Of a stretch of DNA of 64,000 nt, positions 20,490-29,262 are shown piece by piece. The position numbers and the translations under genes were made by a program. How positions within the stretch are numbered: position 1 is the first letter of the stretch; each line of letters opens with the position of its first letter. The stretch is from Brevibacterium rongguiense (GTDB taxonomy: Bacteria; Actinomycetota; Actinomycetes; Actinomycetales; Brevibacteriaceae): the NCBI RefSeq assembly GCF_009857845.1, contig NZ_WWEQ01000005.1, positions 1 to 64,000 on the forward strand, in the 5' to 3' direction. Below the pieces are notes generated by a model. That model was not told where the DNA came from, did no database searches, and saw nothing but the letters and a program-made list of their open reading frames with translations.

Positions 20490-20526
20490 CCCCGGAGCCG
20501 GGTGGGCCGGGCACCCGGCTCCGGGG
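20490..20526 (+). terminator. Terminator after fbaA
   Basis: 15-bp perfect stem (20490-20504 with 20512-20526) and a 7-nt loop, 83 nt after the fbaA stop. Confidence 0.75.
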
Positions 20527-20598
20527 CGGGCCGGGGCACCCGTCCGGATTTGTGTGTCGATTCGGTCTCGATGTCCGGTCCCGCGCACGAGGGATAGG

Positions 20599-20611
20599 TC
20601 ACACGCTGTGA
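20599..20611 (+). promoter_or_regulatory. Palindrome TCACACGCTGTGA before peptide ABC operon
   Basis: A perfect 13-bp palindrome (TCACA-CGC-TGTGA) that overlaps the -35 region of the -10 hexamer at 20619. A repressor site is the simplest reading; the protein is not known. Confidence 0.45.
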
Positions 20612-20618
20612 GCTGGCT

Positions 20619-20624
20619 TAATCT
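20619..20624 (+). promoter_or_regulatory. -10 hexamer TAATCT of peptide ABC operon
   Basis: TAATCT in an A/T-rich stretch, 58 nt before the ATG at 20683. It would give a leader of about 50 nt. Confidence 0.45.
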
Positions 20625-20682
20625 TTCCTCCATTACCGCGCACGCTCCCGCAGCGCACGGACGAAAGCGAGTCACCCCCACC

Positions 20683-22320
20683 ATGGCACTCAAGCCCACC
20701 ATCGTCGCCGCAGCCGCGGCCCTGAGCGCGACGGCCCTCGTGCTGTCGGGCTGCTCGTCCTCGACCACGCAGAAGGACGGCGACTCCGGCTCCGGCGGGC
20801 CGCTGACCGTCGGCACGACGGACAAGGTCACCTCCCTCGACCCGGCCGGCTCGTATGACAACGGATCGTTCCTCGTCATGCAGCAGGTCTTCCCCTTCCT
20901 CACCTCCTACAAGCCGGGCACCGCGGAGACGCAGCCGGACATCGCGGAGAGCGCGGACTTCACCAACCCCACGACCTACGAGGTCAAGCTCAAGAAGGAC
21001 CTGAAGTTCGCCAACGGCCACGAGCTGACCTCGTCGGACGTGAAGTTCAGCTTCGACCGGCAGAAGAAGATCGCCGACCCCAACGGCCCCTCCTCGCTGC
21101 TGGGCTCGCTGAAGTCCGTGAAGACCCCGGATGACCAGACCGTCCAGTTCGAGCTCAGCCGCCCGAACGACCAGACGTTCCCGCTCGTGCTCGCCGGCCC
21201 GGCCGGGCCCATCGTCGACGAGGAGGCGTTCTCCCCGACGAAGGTGACGAAGGACGACGAGATCGTCAAGGCCGAGGCGTTCGGCGGGCCGTACCAGATC
21301 GACTCGTACGACCTCAACAAGCTCGTCTCCTACGCCGCGAACCCGGACTACAAGGGACCGCTGGAGAAGGCGAAGACGGACAGCGTCCAGATGAAGTACT
21401 ACTCGGACGCCAACAACATGAAGCTCGACCTGCAGCAGGGCTCGATCGACGTGGCCTGGCGCTCCCTGTCCGCCACGGACATCGAGGACCTCGGCAAGGA
21501 CGACAAGCTCTCCGTGCACAAGGGCCCCGGCGGCGAGATCCGCTACATCGTCTTCAACTTCGACACGATGCCCTACGGCGCCAAGTCCAGCTCCCCGGAC
21601 CCCAAGAAGGCGCTGGCGATCCGCCAGGCGATGGCGGACTCCGTGGACCGCTCGGCGATCGCCAAGGACGTCTACAAGGACACGTACACCCCGCTCTACA
21701 GCTTCGTCCCGGACGGCCTGCCCGGTGCCAACCAGGCGCTCAAGGGCGCCTACGGCAACGGCGACGGCGGTGCCGATGCGGAGAAGGCGAAGAAGGCCCT
21801 CGAGGACGCCGGCGTCACCGCGCCCGTCGACATCAAGCTGCAGTACAACCCGGACCACTACGGCCCGTCCTCCGGCGATGAGTACGCGAAGGTCAAGGAC
21901 CAGCTGGAGAAGACCGGCCTGTTCAAGGTGGACCTGCAGTCCACCGAGTGGGTGCAGTACTCGAAGGACCGCACCGCGGACAACTACCCGGTCTACCAGC
22001 TGGGCTGGTTCCCGGACTACTCGGACGCGGACAACTACCTGGTGCCGTTCTTCTACGACACGAAGGACACCCAGAGCTTCCTCGCCAACCACTTCCGCGA
22101 CGAGAAGATCAACAAGCAGCTGACCGACCAGGCGTCGATCGCGGACTCCGGCAAGCGCGAGCAGGCGCTGGGCACGATCCAGGACGAGCTGGCCAAGCAG
22201 CTGCCCACCCTGCCGCTGCTCCAGGGCAACCAGATCGCGATCGCGAACAAGGACGTCCAGGGCATCGACGAGACCCTCGACCCCTCGTTCCAGTTCCGCC
22301 TGGCGATGCTGAGCAAGTGA
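20683..22320 (+). CDS. Peptide ABC transporter substrate-binding lipoprotein
   Basis: 545 residues of the SBP_bac_5 (DppA/OppA) family. A lipoprotein signal ends at LVLSGC (C near residue 23), followed by a serine/glycine linker. The body shows the family pattern (LDPAGSYDN, FANGHELTSSDVKFSFDRQKKI, LDLQQGSIDVAWRS, ALAIRQAMADSVDRSAI). It captures di- or oligopeptides outside the membrane and delivers them to the permeases encoded next. A hairpin at 22356 separates it from the permease genes. Confidence 0.9.
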   Translation: MALKPTIVAAAAALSATALVLSGCSSSTTQKDGDSGSGGPLTVGTTDKVTSLDPAGSYDNGSFLVMQQVFPFLTSYKPGTAETQPDIAESADFTNPTTYEVKLKKDLKFANGHELTSSDVKFSFDRQKKIADPNGPSSLLGSLKSVKTPDDQTVQFELSRPNDQTFPLVLAGPAGPIVDEEAFSPTKVTKDDEIVKAEAFGGPYQIDSYDLNKLVSYAANPDYKGPLEKAKTDSVQMKYYSDANNMKLDLQQGSIDVAWRSLSATDIEDLGKDDKLSVHKGPGGEIRYIVFNFDTMPYGAKSSSPDPKKALAIRQAMADSVDRSAIAKDVYKDTYTPLYSFVPDGLPGANQALKGAYGNGDGGADAEKAKKALEDAGVTAPVDIKLQYNPDHYGPSSGDEYAKVKDQLEKTGLFKVDLQSTEWVQYSKDRTADNYPVYQLGWFPDYSDADNYLVPFFYDTKDTQSFLANHFRDEKINKQLTDQASIADSGKREQALGTIQDELAKQLPTLPLLQGNQIAIANKDVQGIDETLDPSFQFRLAMLSK

Positions 22321-22355
22321 TGCCCACTCCCAGCGCCGCACGGCGCTGAGCGGGC

Positions 22356-22386
22356 CGGGGCCCGGAGGACACCCCTCCGGGCCCCG
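22356..22386 (+). terminator. Intra-operon hairpin after binding-protein gene
   Basis: 13-bp perfect stem (22356-22368 with 22374-22386) and an ACACC loop, between the binding protein and permease genes. Such hairpins commonly let more mRNA accumulate for the binding protein. Confidence 0.6.
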
Positions 22387-22416
22387 CTCCGTGCCCCGGC
22401 CGCCGACGGCCCCCAC

Positions 22417-22470
22417 CAGGCCGCCCGCCGGCAGGCCGCCCACCTGGCAGCCGCCACCGGCAGGCCGCCC
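22417..22470 (+). repeat. Three CAGGCCGCCC copies before permease gene
   Basis: CAGGCCGCCC occurs at 22417, 22432 and 22461 in the spacer before the ATG at 22490. The copies are unevenly spaced and no role is apparent; there is no clear Shine-Dalgarno between them and the ATG. Confidence 0.5.
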
Positions 22471-22489
22471 ACCAGCAGATTGCGACGGT

Positions 22490-23575
22490 ATGACAGCAAG
22501 CGTCGAGGTCCCCGAGCTCGCGGCGGGACCCGTGAAGAAGAGCCCCAGATCCCCCTCCGGGCTGGGCCGCTACATCCTCGTCCGGTTCCTCCTCATCATC
22601 CCCACGGTGTGGATCCTCACCACCCTCGTGTTCTTCCTCATGCGGATCACGGGCGACCCCATCACGGCCTCCCAGGGCGGCCGGCTCACGCAGGACCAGC
22701 TCGCCCAGCGCGTGCACGACGCGGGCTACGACCGGCCGCTGATCGTCCAGTACTTCGAGTACATGGGCCGGCTGCTCACCGGCGACTTCGGCACCACGGT
22801 CTCCGACCACCAGCAGGTGACGAAGGTGCTGGCGGACTACGGCAGCGCCACCCTCGAGCTCGTGCTCTTCTCCCTGGTCGTCGCGTTCGCGGTGGGCATC
22901 CCGTTCGGCATGGTCGCCGCGAAGTTCCGCGACCGCTGGCCCGATGCGGTGCTGCGCATCCTCGCGATCCTCGCCTACGCCACGCCCGTGTTCTTCATCG
23001 GCCTGCTGCTCAAGCTCGTCTTCGGCATCCTGTGGCCCATCCTGCCGGTGGCCGGCCGTGCGAACACCGCCACCGAGCTGCTGCTGGGCGGCGTCATCAA
23101 CCCCACGCACCTCTACCTGCTGGACTCGCTGCGGATCGGCAGCATGTCCGCCGCCGGCGACGTGCTGCGCCACGCGGTGCTGCCCGCGATCGCGCTGGGG
23201 CTCATCACGGCCGGCACGTTCCTGCGGCTCGTGCGCACCAACCTCATCGGCACGCTGGGCTCGCAGTACGTCGAATCCGCCCGCTCCCGCGGCGTCTCCG
23301 AGTTCCGGCTCGTCACGAAGCACGCCTACCGCCCGGCCCTCATCCCCATCATCACGGTCATGGGCATGCAGATCGCGCTGTCGCTGGCCGGGGCCGTGCT
23401 CACGGAGACGACGTTCGAGTGGAAGGGGCTGGGCTTCCAGCTCTACCAGTACATCCAGGCGCGCGACTTCGTGGCGGTGCAGGGCATCGTCGTCATGCTC
23501 GCCGTCATCGTGGCGGTGACGAACTTCATCGTCGACATCATCGTCGCCTTCATCGACCCGCGAGTGAGGTACTGA
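22490..23575 (+). CDS. Peptide ABC transporter permease, DppB-like
   Basis: 361 residues with six membrane segments. It has the DppB N-terminal pattern (YILVRFLLIIPTVWILTTLVFFLMRITGDP) and the coupling EAA-type loop near LRLVRTNLIGTLGSQYVESARSRGVSEF. It forms half of the channel for peptide uptake. Its stop overlaps the next start (TGATG). Confidence 0.92.
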   Translation: MTASVEVPELAAGPVKKSPRSPSGLGRYILVRFLLIIPTVWILTTLVFFLMRITGDPITASQGGRLTQDQLAQRVHDAGYDRPLIVQYFEYMGRLLTGDFGTTVSDHQQVTKVLADYGSATLELVLFSLVVAFAVGIPFGMVAAKFRDRWPDAVLRILAILAYATPVFFIGLLLKLVFGILWPILPVAGRANTATELLLGGVINPTHLYLLDSLRIGSMSAAGDVLRHAVLPAIALGLITAGTFLRLVRTNLIGTLGSQYVESARSRGVSEFRLVTKHAYRPALIPIITVMGMQIALSLAGAVLTETTFEWKGLGFQLYQYIQARDFVAVQGIVVMLAVIVAVTNFIVDIIVAFIDPRVRY

Positions 23576-24633
23576 TGAGCACCGCTGCCCCCGTCCAGCC
23601 CACCGGCCCAGGCGCCGCGGGCCCCGCGCCGCTGCCCGGTGCGGCCAAGCGCGCAGGCGAGTCCCCGCTGCGCCGCCTGCCGATCGTCCGCCACGTCCGC
23701 CAGGCCGTGGGCCTGCAGCGCGGCATGCTGCTGGGCGGCCTCGTGATCTGCGCGCTCATCCTCCTGTGCGCCCTCTTCGCCCCGCTCATCGCCCCCTACG
23801 GGTTCGCGCAGATGAATGACGCGAACGGGGACTTCGGCACCCAGCAGGCGCCCAGCGCCGCCCACCTCTGGGGCACCACGGTGGGCGGCTTCGACGTCTT
23901 CTCCCGCGTGGTGTGGGGCACCCGGACGGCCGTGTTCGTCATCGTCGTGGCCGTGACGATCTCGCTCATCATCGGCGTCGTCCTGGGGCTCGTGTCCGGG
24001 TACCTGGGCGGCTGGCTCGACCGGATCCTCGTGGTGGTCGCGGACGCGATCTACGCGTTCCCCTCGCTGCTGCTGGCCATCGTCATGACGATCGTCATCT
24101 CCGGCGGGCAGTCGAAGGTGGTGGGCGGCGTCATGGCCGCGGCGATCTCGATCACGGTCGTGTTCGTCCCGCAGTACTTCCGCGTCGTGCGGGCGGAGGC
24201 GGTGCGCCTGAAGGCGGAGCCCTTCGTGGAGTCCGCGCAGGTGATCGGCGTGTCCAAGCCGCGCATCATCGCCCGCCACATCTACCGCAACGCCACCCGC
24301 AACATCCCGCTCATCTTCACCCTCAACGCCTCGGAGGCGATCCTCACGCTCGCGGCCCTGGGCTTCCTGGGCTTCGGCATCGAGCCCACGTCCGCAGCCG
24401 AATGGGGCTTCGACCTCAACAAGGCGCTGTCCGACGTGACCTCCGGGATCTGGTGGACGGCCCTGTTCCCGGGTCTGGCGATCGTGCTCACCGTCCTCGG
24501 CATCACGCTCGTGGGCGAGTCGATGAACGACCTCAACGATCCGCGCCTGCGGCTGCGCAAGAAGCCGCGCCGCTCCCGCCGTGCCCGGGCCCAGCGCGCC
24601 CGGACCGGCCGCACCGCAGCGAAGGAGGCCTGA
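23575..24633 (+). CDS. Peptide ABC transporter permease, DppC-like
   Basis: 352 residues. A proline/alanine-rich cytoplasmic leader (about 45 residues) precedes six membrane segments. The DppC pattern is clear: LFAPLIAPYG, HLWGTTVGGFDVFSRVVWGTR, the EAA-like loop VRLKAEPFVESAQVIGVSKPRII and a C-terminal LGESMNDLNDP-like element reading VGESMNDLNDPRLR. A basic, arginine-rich tail ends the protein. It pairs with the DppB-like subunit. Confidence 0.92.
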   Translation: MSTAAPVQPTGPGAAGPAPLPGAAKRAGESPLRRLPIVRHVRQAVGLQRGMLLGGLVICALILLCALFAPLIAPYGFAQMNDANGDFGTQQAPSAAHLWGTTVGGFDVFSRVVWGTRTAVFVIVVAVTISLIIGVVLGLVSGYLGGWLDRILVVVADAIYAFPSLLLAIVMTIVISGGQSKVVGGVMAAAISITVVFVPQYFRVVRAEAVRLKAEPFVESAQVIGVSKPRIIARHIYRNATRNIPLIFTLNASEAILTLAALGFLGFGIEPTSAAEWGFDLNKALSDVTSGIWWTALFPGLAIVLTVLGITLVGESMNDLNDPRLRLRKKPRRSRRARAQRARTGRTAAKEA

Positions 24634-24634
24634 G

Positions 24635-26380
24635 ATGGCAGAAGAGAAGTCAGCCGCACAGCAGGCGCCCCTGCTCACCATCGACGACCTCGACGTCACC
24701 TTCTCCACGGACGCGGGCGAGGTCCATGCGGTCAACGACCTGAGCATCGCGGTCTCGCCGGGCGAGGTGCTCGCGATCGTGGGGGAGTCCGGCTCCGGCA
24801 AGTCCGTGACGGCCCGCTCGATCCTGGGCCTGCTGCCGGACACCGCGGTGGTCGACGGGGCCGTCGTGCTCGCGGGCGGCTCGGTGCTCACCGCGGGGCC
24901 GGCGGCCCTGCGCCGGCTGCGCGGTTCGGATGCCGCGATGGTCTTCCAGGAGCCCTCCACCGCACTGAACCCGGTCTACACCGTGGGCTGGCAGATCGCG
25001 GAGGGCCTGCGCGCCCACAATCCCAAGCTGGGCCGCAAGGAGCTGCGGGCGCGCGCCGTCGAGGCGATGGAGAAGGTGGGCATCCCCGACGCCGCCGAGC
25101 GCTACGACTACTACCCCCACCAGTTCTCCGGGGGCCAGAAGCAGCGCATCGTCATCGCCATGGCACTCGCCCTGGGCGCCAAGCTCATCGTGGCCGACGA
25201 GCCCACGACCGCGCTCGACGTCACCGTGCAGGCGGAGATCCTCGACCTGCTGCGCGAGCTGCGCGACGACTTCGACACCGCGATCGTGCTCATCACGCAC
25301 AACATGGGCGTCGTCGCCGACCTCGCCGACCGCGTGGCCGTCATGTACCGCGGCGACCTCGTGGAGACGGCAGGGGTGCGCGACCTGTTCGCCAGCCCGC
25401 GCCACGAGTACACCCGCAGCCTGCTCGCCGCGGTCCCGCGCCTGGCGAGCGCGGACATCGCCTCCACCACCGCCCCTGCCACCACCGCGCCCGAGGCGCG
25501 GGTCCAGACCGCACCCGAGGCGCCCGCCGAGCCCGCGCGCCCCGATGCCGCACCGCTCGTCGTCGCCGAGGGCCTCGAGATCGTCTACCCCGGCGGCTTC
25601 GGCAAGAAGGACTTCCAGGCGGTGGGCGGCGTGAGCTTCGACATCCGCCCGGGCGAGGTCTACGGCCTCGTGGGCGAATCGGGTTCGGGCAAGACGACGA
25701 TCGGGCGCGCGATCGCGGGCCTCACGCGCGCCACCGGCGGCTCGCTGCGCGTCTTCGACCACGAGATGGTCGGGTTCAAGGAGAGGGGCTTCCGGCCCCT
25801 GCGCAAGCGGATCGGCTTCGTCTTCCAGGACCCCGCTGCCTCGTTCAACCCGCACCTGTCGATCGGCGAGTGCATCGCCGAGCCACTGGCCGTTCACCGG
25901 GCGGACATCTCCGCCGCCGACCGCCGGCGCAAGGTCGATGAGCTCCTCGACGCCGTCCAGCTGCCCGGCGACTACGCCGCGCGCTACCCTCATGAGCTGT
26001 CCGGCGGCCAGCGCCAGCGCGCCTCCCTGGCCCGCGGCATCAGCCTGGATCCGGAGCTGCTCGTGGCCGACGAGCCCACGTCCGCGCTCGACGTCTCCGT
26101 GCAGGCGCGCGTGCTCGACCTGTTCCGGGAGCTCCAGGAGCGCTTCCACTACGCGGCCCTCTTCATCAGCCACGACCTGGCGGTCGTCGACATGCTCTCC
26201 GACCGGATCGGCGTGCTCTACCGCGGCGAGCTGCTGGAGTCCGGGACGGGCCCGCAGGTGCTCGGCAGCCCCCGGCACGACTACACCCGCCGGCTCATCG
26301 CCTCGCTGCCGGTCCCGGACCCGGTCGAGCAGGCGGCCCGGCGCGAGGTCGCCCGGGAACTGCGCGCCGGCGCGCGCTAA
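24635..26380 (+). CDS. Peptide ABC transporter ATPase, fused DppD-DppF
   Basis: 581 residues with two full ATPase domains. First: Walker A GESGSGKS, signature FSGGQKQR, Walker B LIVADEPTTALD. Second (from about residue 305): GESGSGKT, LSGGQRQR, LLVADEPTSALD. Each is followed by the oligopeptide-transporter C-terminal extension. The linker at about 280-305 is alanine/proline/threonine-rich. One fused chain replaces the usual two ATPases. It starts 1 nt after the dppC-like stop, with AAGGAGG inside that gene's end. Confidence 0.93.
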   Translation: MAEEKSAAQQAPLLTIDDLDVTFSTDAGEVHAVNDLSIAVSPGEVLAIVGESGSGKSVTARSILGLLPDTAVVDGAVVLAGGSVLTAGPAALRRLRGSDAAMVFQEPSTALNPVYTVGWQIAEGLRAHNPKLGRKELRARAVEAMEKVGIPDAAERYDYYPHQFSGGQKQRIVIAMALALGAKLIVADEPTTALDVTVQAEILDLLRELRDDFDTAIVLITHNMGVVADLADRVAVMYRGDLVETAGVRDLFASPRHEYTRSLLAAVPRLASADIASTTAPATTAPEARVQTAPEAPAEPARPDAAPLVVAEGLEIVYPGGFGKKDFQAVGGVSFDIRPGEVYGLVGESGSGKTTIGRAIAGLTRATGGSLRVFDHEMVGFKERGFRPLRKRIGFVFQDPAASFNPHLSIGECIAEPLAVHRADISAADRRRKVDELLDAVQLPGDYAARYPHELSGGQRQRASLARGISLDPELLVADEPTSALDVSVQARVLDLFRELQERFHYAALFISHDLAVVDMLSDRIGVLYRGELLESGTGPQVLGSPRHDYTRRLIASLPVPDPVEQAARREVARELRAGAR

Positions 26381-26401
26381 GCGGCTGCGGGCCGGCGCAC
26401 G

Positions 26402-26983
26402 CTAGGCGCCGGCCGGTTCGCCCGGCGCGCCCACGATCATCCGCAGCGCCGCGTCGATCTCGTCCGCGGCGCGGGCCGCCTCCTCCCAGCCCAGCCGGTA
26501 GGGGTCGGCGATGTCGTCGTCGGCCGTGCCGGTGATCGCCGGCCGGCCCGCGGCGCCGCGCAGGACCTCGAGGCTGGGCGCCTCCCAGGGTGCCACCGCG
26601 CCCGCCGCCGCGAGGCGCGCGTAGGGCTTGAGCACGACGGTCCTGCCCGCTGCCTCGGGAAACGCGCCCGTGATGAGGTCGAAGTGGGACCGGGTGAGGC
26701 CCACGAGCAGCCGAGCCCGCGCGGCGATCCCCTCGTCGAGGAGCCGGCCAGCGAAGCCCGCGGGGTCGCCGCCGAGCCGCGTGAGCTGCGCGGCCATGCC
26801 GGGGTCCATGGGCTGTCCGACGATCGTGTGGGTGCCCGCCGAGGAGAACGCCGTGGACGGGTCCAGGTGCGCGGCGAGCCGTTCCGCCAGCGGCGAGCGG
26901 CACGTGTTGCCCGTGCAGACGAAGACCACGGCGGAGGCGTCGGCGCTGGCGGGAGTGGCGGTGCTGGCGCGGTGAGTGCTCAT
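26402..26983 (-). CDS. Low-molecular-weight protein-tyrosine phosphatase
   Basis: 193 residues. CTGNTCRSP places the nucleophile at C23 and the phosphate-binding arginine at R29; DDDIADPY near residue 160 supplies the general-acid aspartate. The family includes bacterial tyrosine phosphatases that control capsule export and arsenate reductases; with the DP motif present, phosphatase is favoured. It converges on the dpp-type operon and is divergent from the flavoprotein gene. The ATG is 6 nt behind GAGAAT. Confidence 0.85.
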   Translation of the reverse strand: MSTHRASTATPASADASAVVFVCTGNTCRSPLAERLAAHLDPSTAFSSAGTHTIVGQPMDPGMAAQLTRLGGDPAGFAGRLLDEGIAARARLLVGLTRSHFDLITGAFPEAAGRTVVLKPYARLAAAGAVAPWEAPSLEVLRGAAGRPAITGTADDDIADPYRLGWEEAARAADEIDAALRMIVGAPGEPAGA

Positions 26984-26989
26984 GGCGCG

Positions 26990-26995
26990 ATTCTC
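26990..26995 (-). promoter_or_regulatory. Possible -10 GAGAAT, leaderless phosphatase gene
   Basis: GAGAAT, 6 nt, then ATG at 26983. First base departs from TANNNT. Confidence 0.35.
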
Positions 26996-27057
26996 CCAGC
27001 CCCGCCCTCGCGCGCAGGCGTGGCGGTACGTTGGGAGCAGGCAGAGGGGAGAGCGCG

Positions 27058-28335
27058 ATGGCGGAGACTACTGACGCGATGGCCGAGAGCACTGATGCGC
27101 GCGGCGGCATCGTCATCGTGGGCGGGGGAGCCGCCGGAACGGCGTGCGCCCAGGCCCTGAGCGCGGCGGGCGGGCGCGCCGTGCTCATCGACGCGCGCCC
27201 GGAGCCCGCGGAGCTGCCGCCACTGTCGAAGTCTTTGTTCGCAGACGACCTCGACCTCCGGCCCCACCCCCGCGAGCTGCCCGGCATCGAGGCGCTTGCG
27301 GGGACCGTGGAGCGCATCGCCGAGGACGCCGTGCACCTCGCCGACGGCACCGCCGTTCCCTACGGCACGCTCGTGCTCGCGACGGGGCTGCGGCCCCGCC
27401 CGGCCCCGCCCGCGCTGCGCGGCGCGCACCTGGTCTCCGACGCCGAGGCCGCCCGCGGCCTCCGCGCACAGGCGCCCGGGCGCGAACTCGGCATCCTGGG
27501 CTCCGGCTTCCTGGCGCTCGAGGCTGCCCGCGGCGCCGCGGATGCCGGGCTGACCCCCACCGTGCACCTGCGCGGCGCCCTCCCGCTGCCGGGGCTGCAC
27601 CCGCACACCGCCCGCGCCGTACGCGACCTCCACGCCGCGGCCGGTGTGCGCTTCGCGCCCTACGATCCGGAGCCGGCCCCGGCCGCACACCCGCTGTGGC
27701 TGGCGGCGGTGGGCGCGGAGCCGGCGCTGCCCCCGCTGCCCCAGGGGTGGCAGTCCGATGTTCGCGGCTTCGCCGAAGTGGACGCCTGGCTGCGCATCAT
27801 TGGCGCGGGCGGGCGCGCGTACGCGATCGGCGATGCCGCGCACGTGCTGCGCGGCCCCATGGCCGGCTATCCGCCCACGGCAGCCGAGTCCGTGGCACTG
27901 TCCCAGGGCGCCTGGCTGGGTGCACGGCTGGCCGACCCGCGCCTCGGCGGCGGTGACGAGCCAGGCCCCGACGAGCCTGGTGCTGGCGAGGCCGTGGCCG
28001 CCTGGACCGACGTGCCCTGGCACTGGTCATTCCAGGGGCCCGTGCGCGTGTTCACCGCGGGGATGCCGGCCAGCTCCGCGGACCCGGACGCGGTGATCGT
28101 CGGCGACCTTTCGGTGGGACGGGGGCAGGCGCTGCTCTTCGAGTCCCGGGGCGACGACGCCGAGCTCGTAGGCGCGGAGACGCTCGGACCGCCGCCGGCG
28201 CACACCGCGGCGCGCCGGGTGCTCGCCGCCCGCCTCGAGGGCGGTGCGGGAGAGGGCCGGGCGCAGCTCACCCGCGGGGAGGCGGCACGGGAGGGGTTCG
28301 ACCTGCGCCAGTGGGCCAGGGCGCACCGAGGCTAG
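27058..28335 (+). CDS. NAD(P)/FAD-dependent ferredoxin-reductase-like protein
   Basis: 425 residues. FAD motif GGGAAGT at 22-28, ATG-type motif LATGLRPRP, NAD(P) motif GILGSGFLALEAA (about 143-155) and a late FAD motif YAIGDAA. The C-terminal ~80 residues (VPWHWSFQGPVRVFTAG onward) match the reductase C-terminal domain of the rubredoxin/putidaredoxin reductase type. It should pass electrons from NAD(P)H to a ferredoxin or rubredoxin. No ferredoxin or P450 is nearby. Start chosen at ATG 27058 (GAGGGGAGAGCGCG upstream); TACGTT at 27027 is a possible -10. Confidence 0.82.
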   Translation: MAETTDAMAESTDARGGIVIVGGGAAGTACAQALSAAGGRAVLIDARPEPAELPPLSKSLFADDLDLRPHPRELPGIEALAGTVERIAEDAVHLADGTAVPYGTLVLATGLRPRPAPPALRGAHLVSDAEAARGLRAQAPGRELGILGSGFLALEAARGAADAGLTPTVHLRGALPLPGLHPHTARAVRDLHAAAGVRFAPYDPEPAPAAHPLWLAAVGAEPALPPLPQGWQSDVRGFAEVDAWLRIIGAGGRAYAIGDAAHVLRGPMAGYPPTAAESVALSQGAWLGARLADPRLGGGDEPGPDEPGAGEAVAAWTDVPWHWSFQGPVRVFTAGMPASSADPDAVIVGDLSVGRGQALLFESRGDDAELVGAETLGPPPAHTAARRVLAARLEGGAGEGRAQLTRGEAAREGFDLRQWARAHRG

Positions 28336-28400
28336 GGCGTCTGCGGCCCCGCGCGGCCCGCGTCGCATAGGATTGCCGTGTCCACGGCACCGACCGGAAG

Positions 28401-28406
28401 TATTCT
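28401..28406 (+). promoter_or_regulatory. -10 hexamer TATTCT, leaderless exporter operon
   Basis: TATTCT, 7 nt, then ATG at 28414. It decides between the ATG and the in-frame GTG at 28378, which would lie upstream of the transcript. Confidence 0.5.
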
Positions 28407-28413
28407 TGCGTTC

Positions 28414-29262
28414 ATGACTCTGTCCGAAATCGCAGCCCAGAACAATCTGGGCCGAGTCGGAGCCAGGCCTCCCCTCCTCGCCTACCTCAAACAGGTCTGG
28501 CAGCGCCGGGACTTCACCTTCCTGCTGGCGCGCTACCGCATCCAGAGCGAGAACGAGCGCAACCGGCTGGGGATGCTGTGGGTGCTCCTGCGCCCCACGC
28601 TCTCCGCCGGGGTCTACGCCCTGGTGTTCGGCCTGGTGCTGGCGGGCGCGCGGCCGCATAACTTCGTGCCCTTCGTTGTGGTGGGCGTCTTCTGCATGGA
28701 GTTCTTCAACACCTCGATGAACGCAGGCGCCAAGTCGATCGTGACGAACGCCTCGCTCGTCCAGTCGCTGCCGTTCCCGCGCATGGTGCTGCCGATCGCG
28801 ACCGTCACGCAGAACCTCCTGAACTTCCTGCCCACGCTCGTGCTCATGATCGTCATCACGCTGTTCGGCGGGGCGCGGCCCTCGCTCGAGTGGCTGCTGC
28901 TCATCCCCATGGTCATCCTGTTCTGGATCTTCAACCAGGGCGTGGGGCTCATCTTCGCCCGCCTCACCGTGCACTTCCGCGACCTCAGCCAGTTCATCCC
29001 CTTCATCTCGCGGATGGTCTTCTACACCTCCGGCGTGTTCTTCGATCCGCACAGGATGGTGGAGAACTACCCGACGATCCGCGGCATCATCGACTGGCAC
29101 CCCCTCATCGAGGTCCTCACGATCGCCCGCGGGCTGCTGCTGCCGGGCTACACCGTGCCCGTGGACTACTGGTGGAAGCTCGCGATCTGGGCCGTCGTCC
29201 TCATCGTCGCGGGCATCGTGTACTTCTGGCAGGCCGAGGAGCGCTATGGCCGAGACAGCTGA
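28414..29262 (+). CDS. Polysaccharide-type ABC exporter permease (TagG/Wzm-like)
   Basis: 282 residues, six membrane segments, ABC-2 family. The N-terminal pattern DFTFLLARYRIQSENERNRLGMLWVLLRPTLSAGVYALVFGLVL and the late ISRMVFYTSGVFFDPHRM match permeases that export teichoic acids or O-polysaccharides. With the next gene it forms the exporter of a lipid-linked glycopolymer. GTG 28378 would add 12 residues but lies upstream of the predicted transcript start. The next start is inside this gene (17-nt overlap). Confidence 0.87.
   Translation: MTLSEIAAQNNLGRVGARPPLLAYLKQVWQRRDFTFLLARYRIQSENERNRLGMLWVLLRPTLSAGVYALVFGLVLAGARPHNFVPFVVVGVFCMEFFNTSMNAGAKSIVTNASLVQSLPFPRMVLPIATVTQNLLNFLPTLVLMIVITLFGGARPSLEWLLLIPMVILFWIFNQGVGLIFARLTVHFRDLSQFIPFISRMVFYTSGVFFDPHRMVENYPTIRGIIDWHPLIEVLTIARGLLLPGYTVPVDYWWKLAIWAVVLIVAGIVYFWQAEERYGRDS

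Noticed and set aside
28378-28414. GTG 28378 as the exporter permease start
   Set aside because: It lies upstream of the transcript predicted from TATTCT; ATG 28414 has the leaderless spacing.
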